13,921 bases of DNA, from contig CAZYQI010000054.1 of NCBI GenBank assembly GCA_964649745.1, positions 1 through 13,921 of the forward strand, in the 5' to 3' direction. The first letter of the stretch is position 1. Each line of letters opens with the position of its first letter. Shown piece by piece: positions 13,767 to 13,921 of this stretch. The position numbers were made by a program, and so were the translations under genes. Source of the DNA: CAZEHS01 sp964649745. GTDB lineage: Bacteria; Bacillota; Clostridia; Peptostreptococcales; Acidaminobacteraceae. The notes beneath the pieces were generated by a model. It worked only from the letters and a program-made list of their open reading frames with translations, was not told the origin of the DNA and ran no database searches.

Positions 13767-13921
13767 TTACCAGACGTAACAAATCACTTCGCCGCCAAGC
13801 CCTGCTTTACGCGCCTGCTTGTCGGACATGATTCCGTGTGATGTGGAAATAATAGCGATACCGAGGCCGCCCAGAACGCGGGGAACTTCGTTACGCTTTG
13901 CGTATACACGGAGGCCGGGTT
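13767..13921 (-). CDS. rpsH: 30S ribosomal protein S8 (C-terminal part)
   Basis: Only the last 50 or so residues are in the window; the gene runs off the right edge. Visible are PGLRVYAKRNEVPRVLGGLG, ISTSHGIMSDKQARKAGLGG and the terminal EVICYVW before TAA at 13767-13769. These are the 16S rRNA-binding C-terminal signature of S8. In E. coli S8 represses the spc operon; no such site can be judged here because the upstream part is missing. Confidence 0.95.
   Translation of the reverse strand, partial: PGLRVYAKRNEVPRVLGGLGIAIISTSHGIMSDKQARKAGLGGEVICYVW

Noticed and set aside
1..13921. tRNA, rRNA, CRISPR array, transposase or prophage genes
   Set aside because: None seen on either strand.

Overview
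This is bacterial chromosome from a Gram-positive anaerobe-type Firmicute, most likely class Clostridia. The evidence is the gene order: the end of the spc operon and the whole alpha operon, a KOW/L14e-like gene between map and infA, and an ecfA1-ecfA2-ecfT-truA block downstream of rplQ. Strong AGGAGG-type ribosome binding sites, four-cysteine forms of S4 and adenylate kinase, and zinc-type L36 agree with this. The genus cannot be named from the sequence. All intact genes lie on the minus strand, so transcription runs from high to low coordinates.

Layout in the direction of transcription. (1) 13921-5362 is the spc-alpha ribosomal block: rpsH (partial), rplF, rplR, rpsE, rpmD, rplO, secY, adk, map, a KOW-domain RNA-binding protein, infA, rpmJ, rpsM, rpsK, rpsD, rpoA, rplQ. 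Genes are tightly packed with short gaps or small overlaps. The block ends in a strong intrinsic terminator at 5311-5351. (2) 5310-3340 is an AT-richer accessory insert. It holds an uncharacterised secreted-type protein whose signal peptide lies in another frame (4086-4861), a second small exported protein (3499-3939), several gene-relic-like fragments, and three long perfect inverted repeats. (3) A terminator-like hairpin (3353-3386) and a sigma-A-like promoter (3308-3335) precede 3271-62: ecfA1, ecfA2, ecfT (the energising module of an ECF vitamin/metal transporter) and truA (tRNA pseudouridine synthase). The last 61 bases hold no supported feature.

The ribosomal block supplies translation (r-proteins, IF-1), protein export (SecY), nucleotide balance (Adk), N-terminal methionine removal (Map) and transcription (RpoA). 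The Ecf genes power uptake by substrate-binding S-components encoded elsewhere. Apart from the insert, the window is conventional. I did not find a clear new multi-gene system. The parts most worth a second look are the insert between rplQ and ecfA1, with its split secreted protein, switch-like hairpin and large palindrome.
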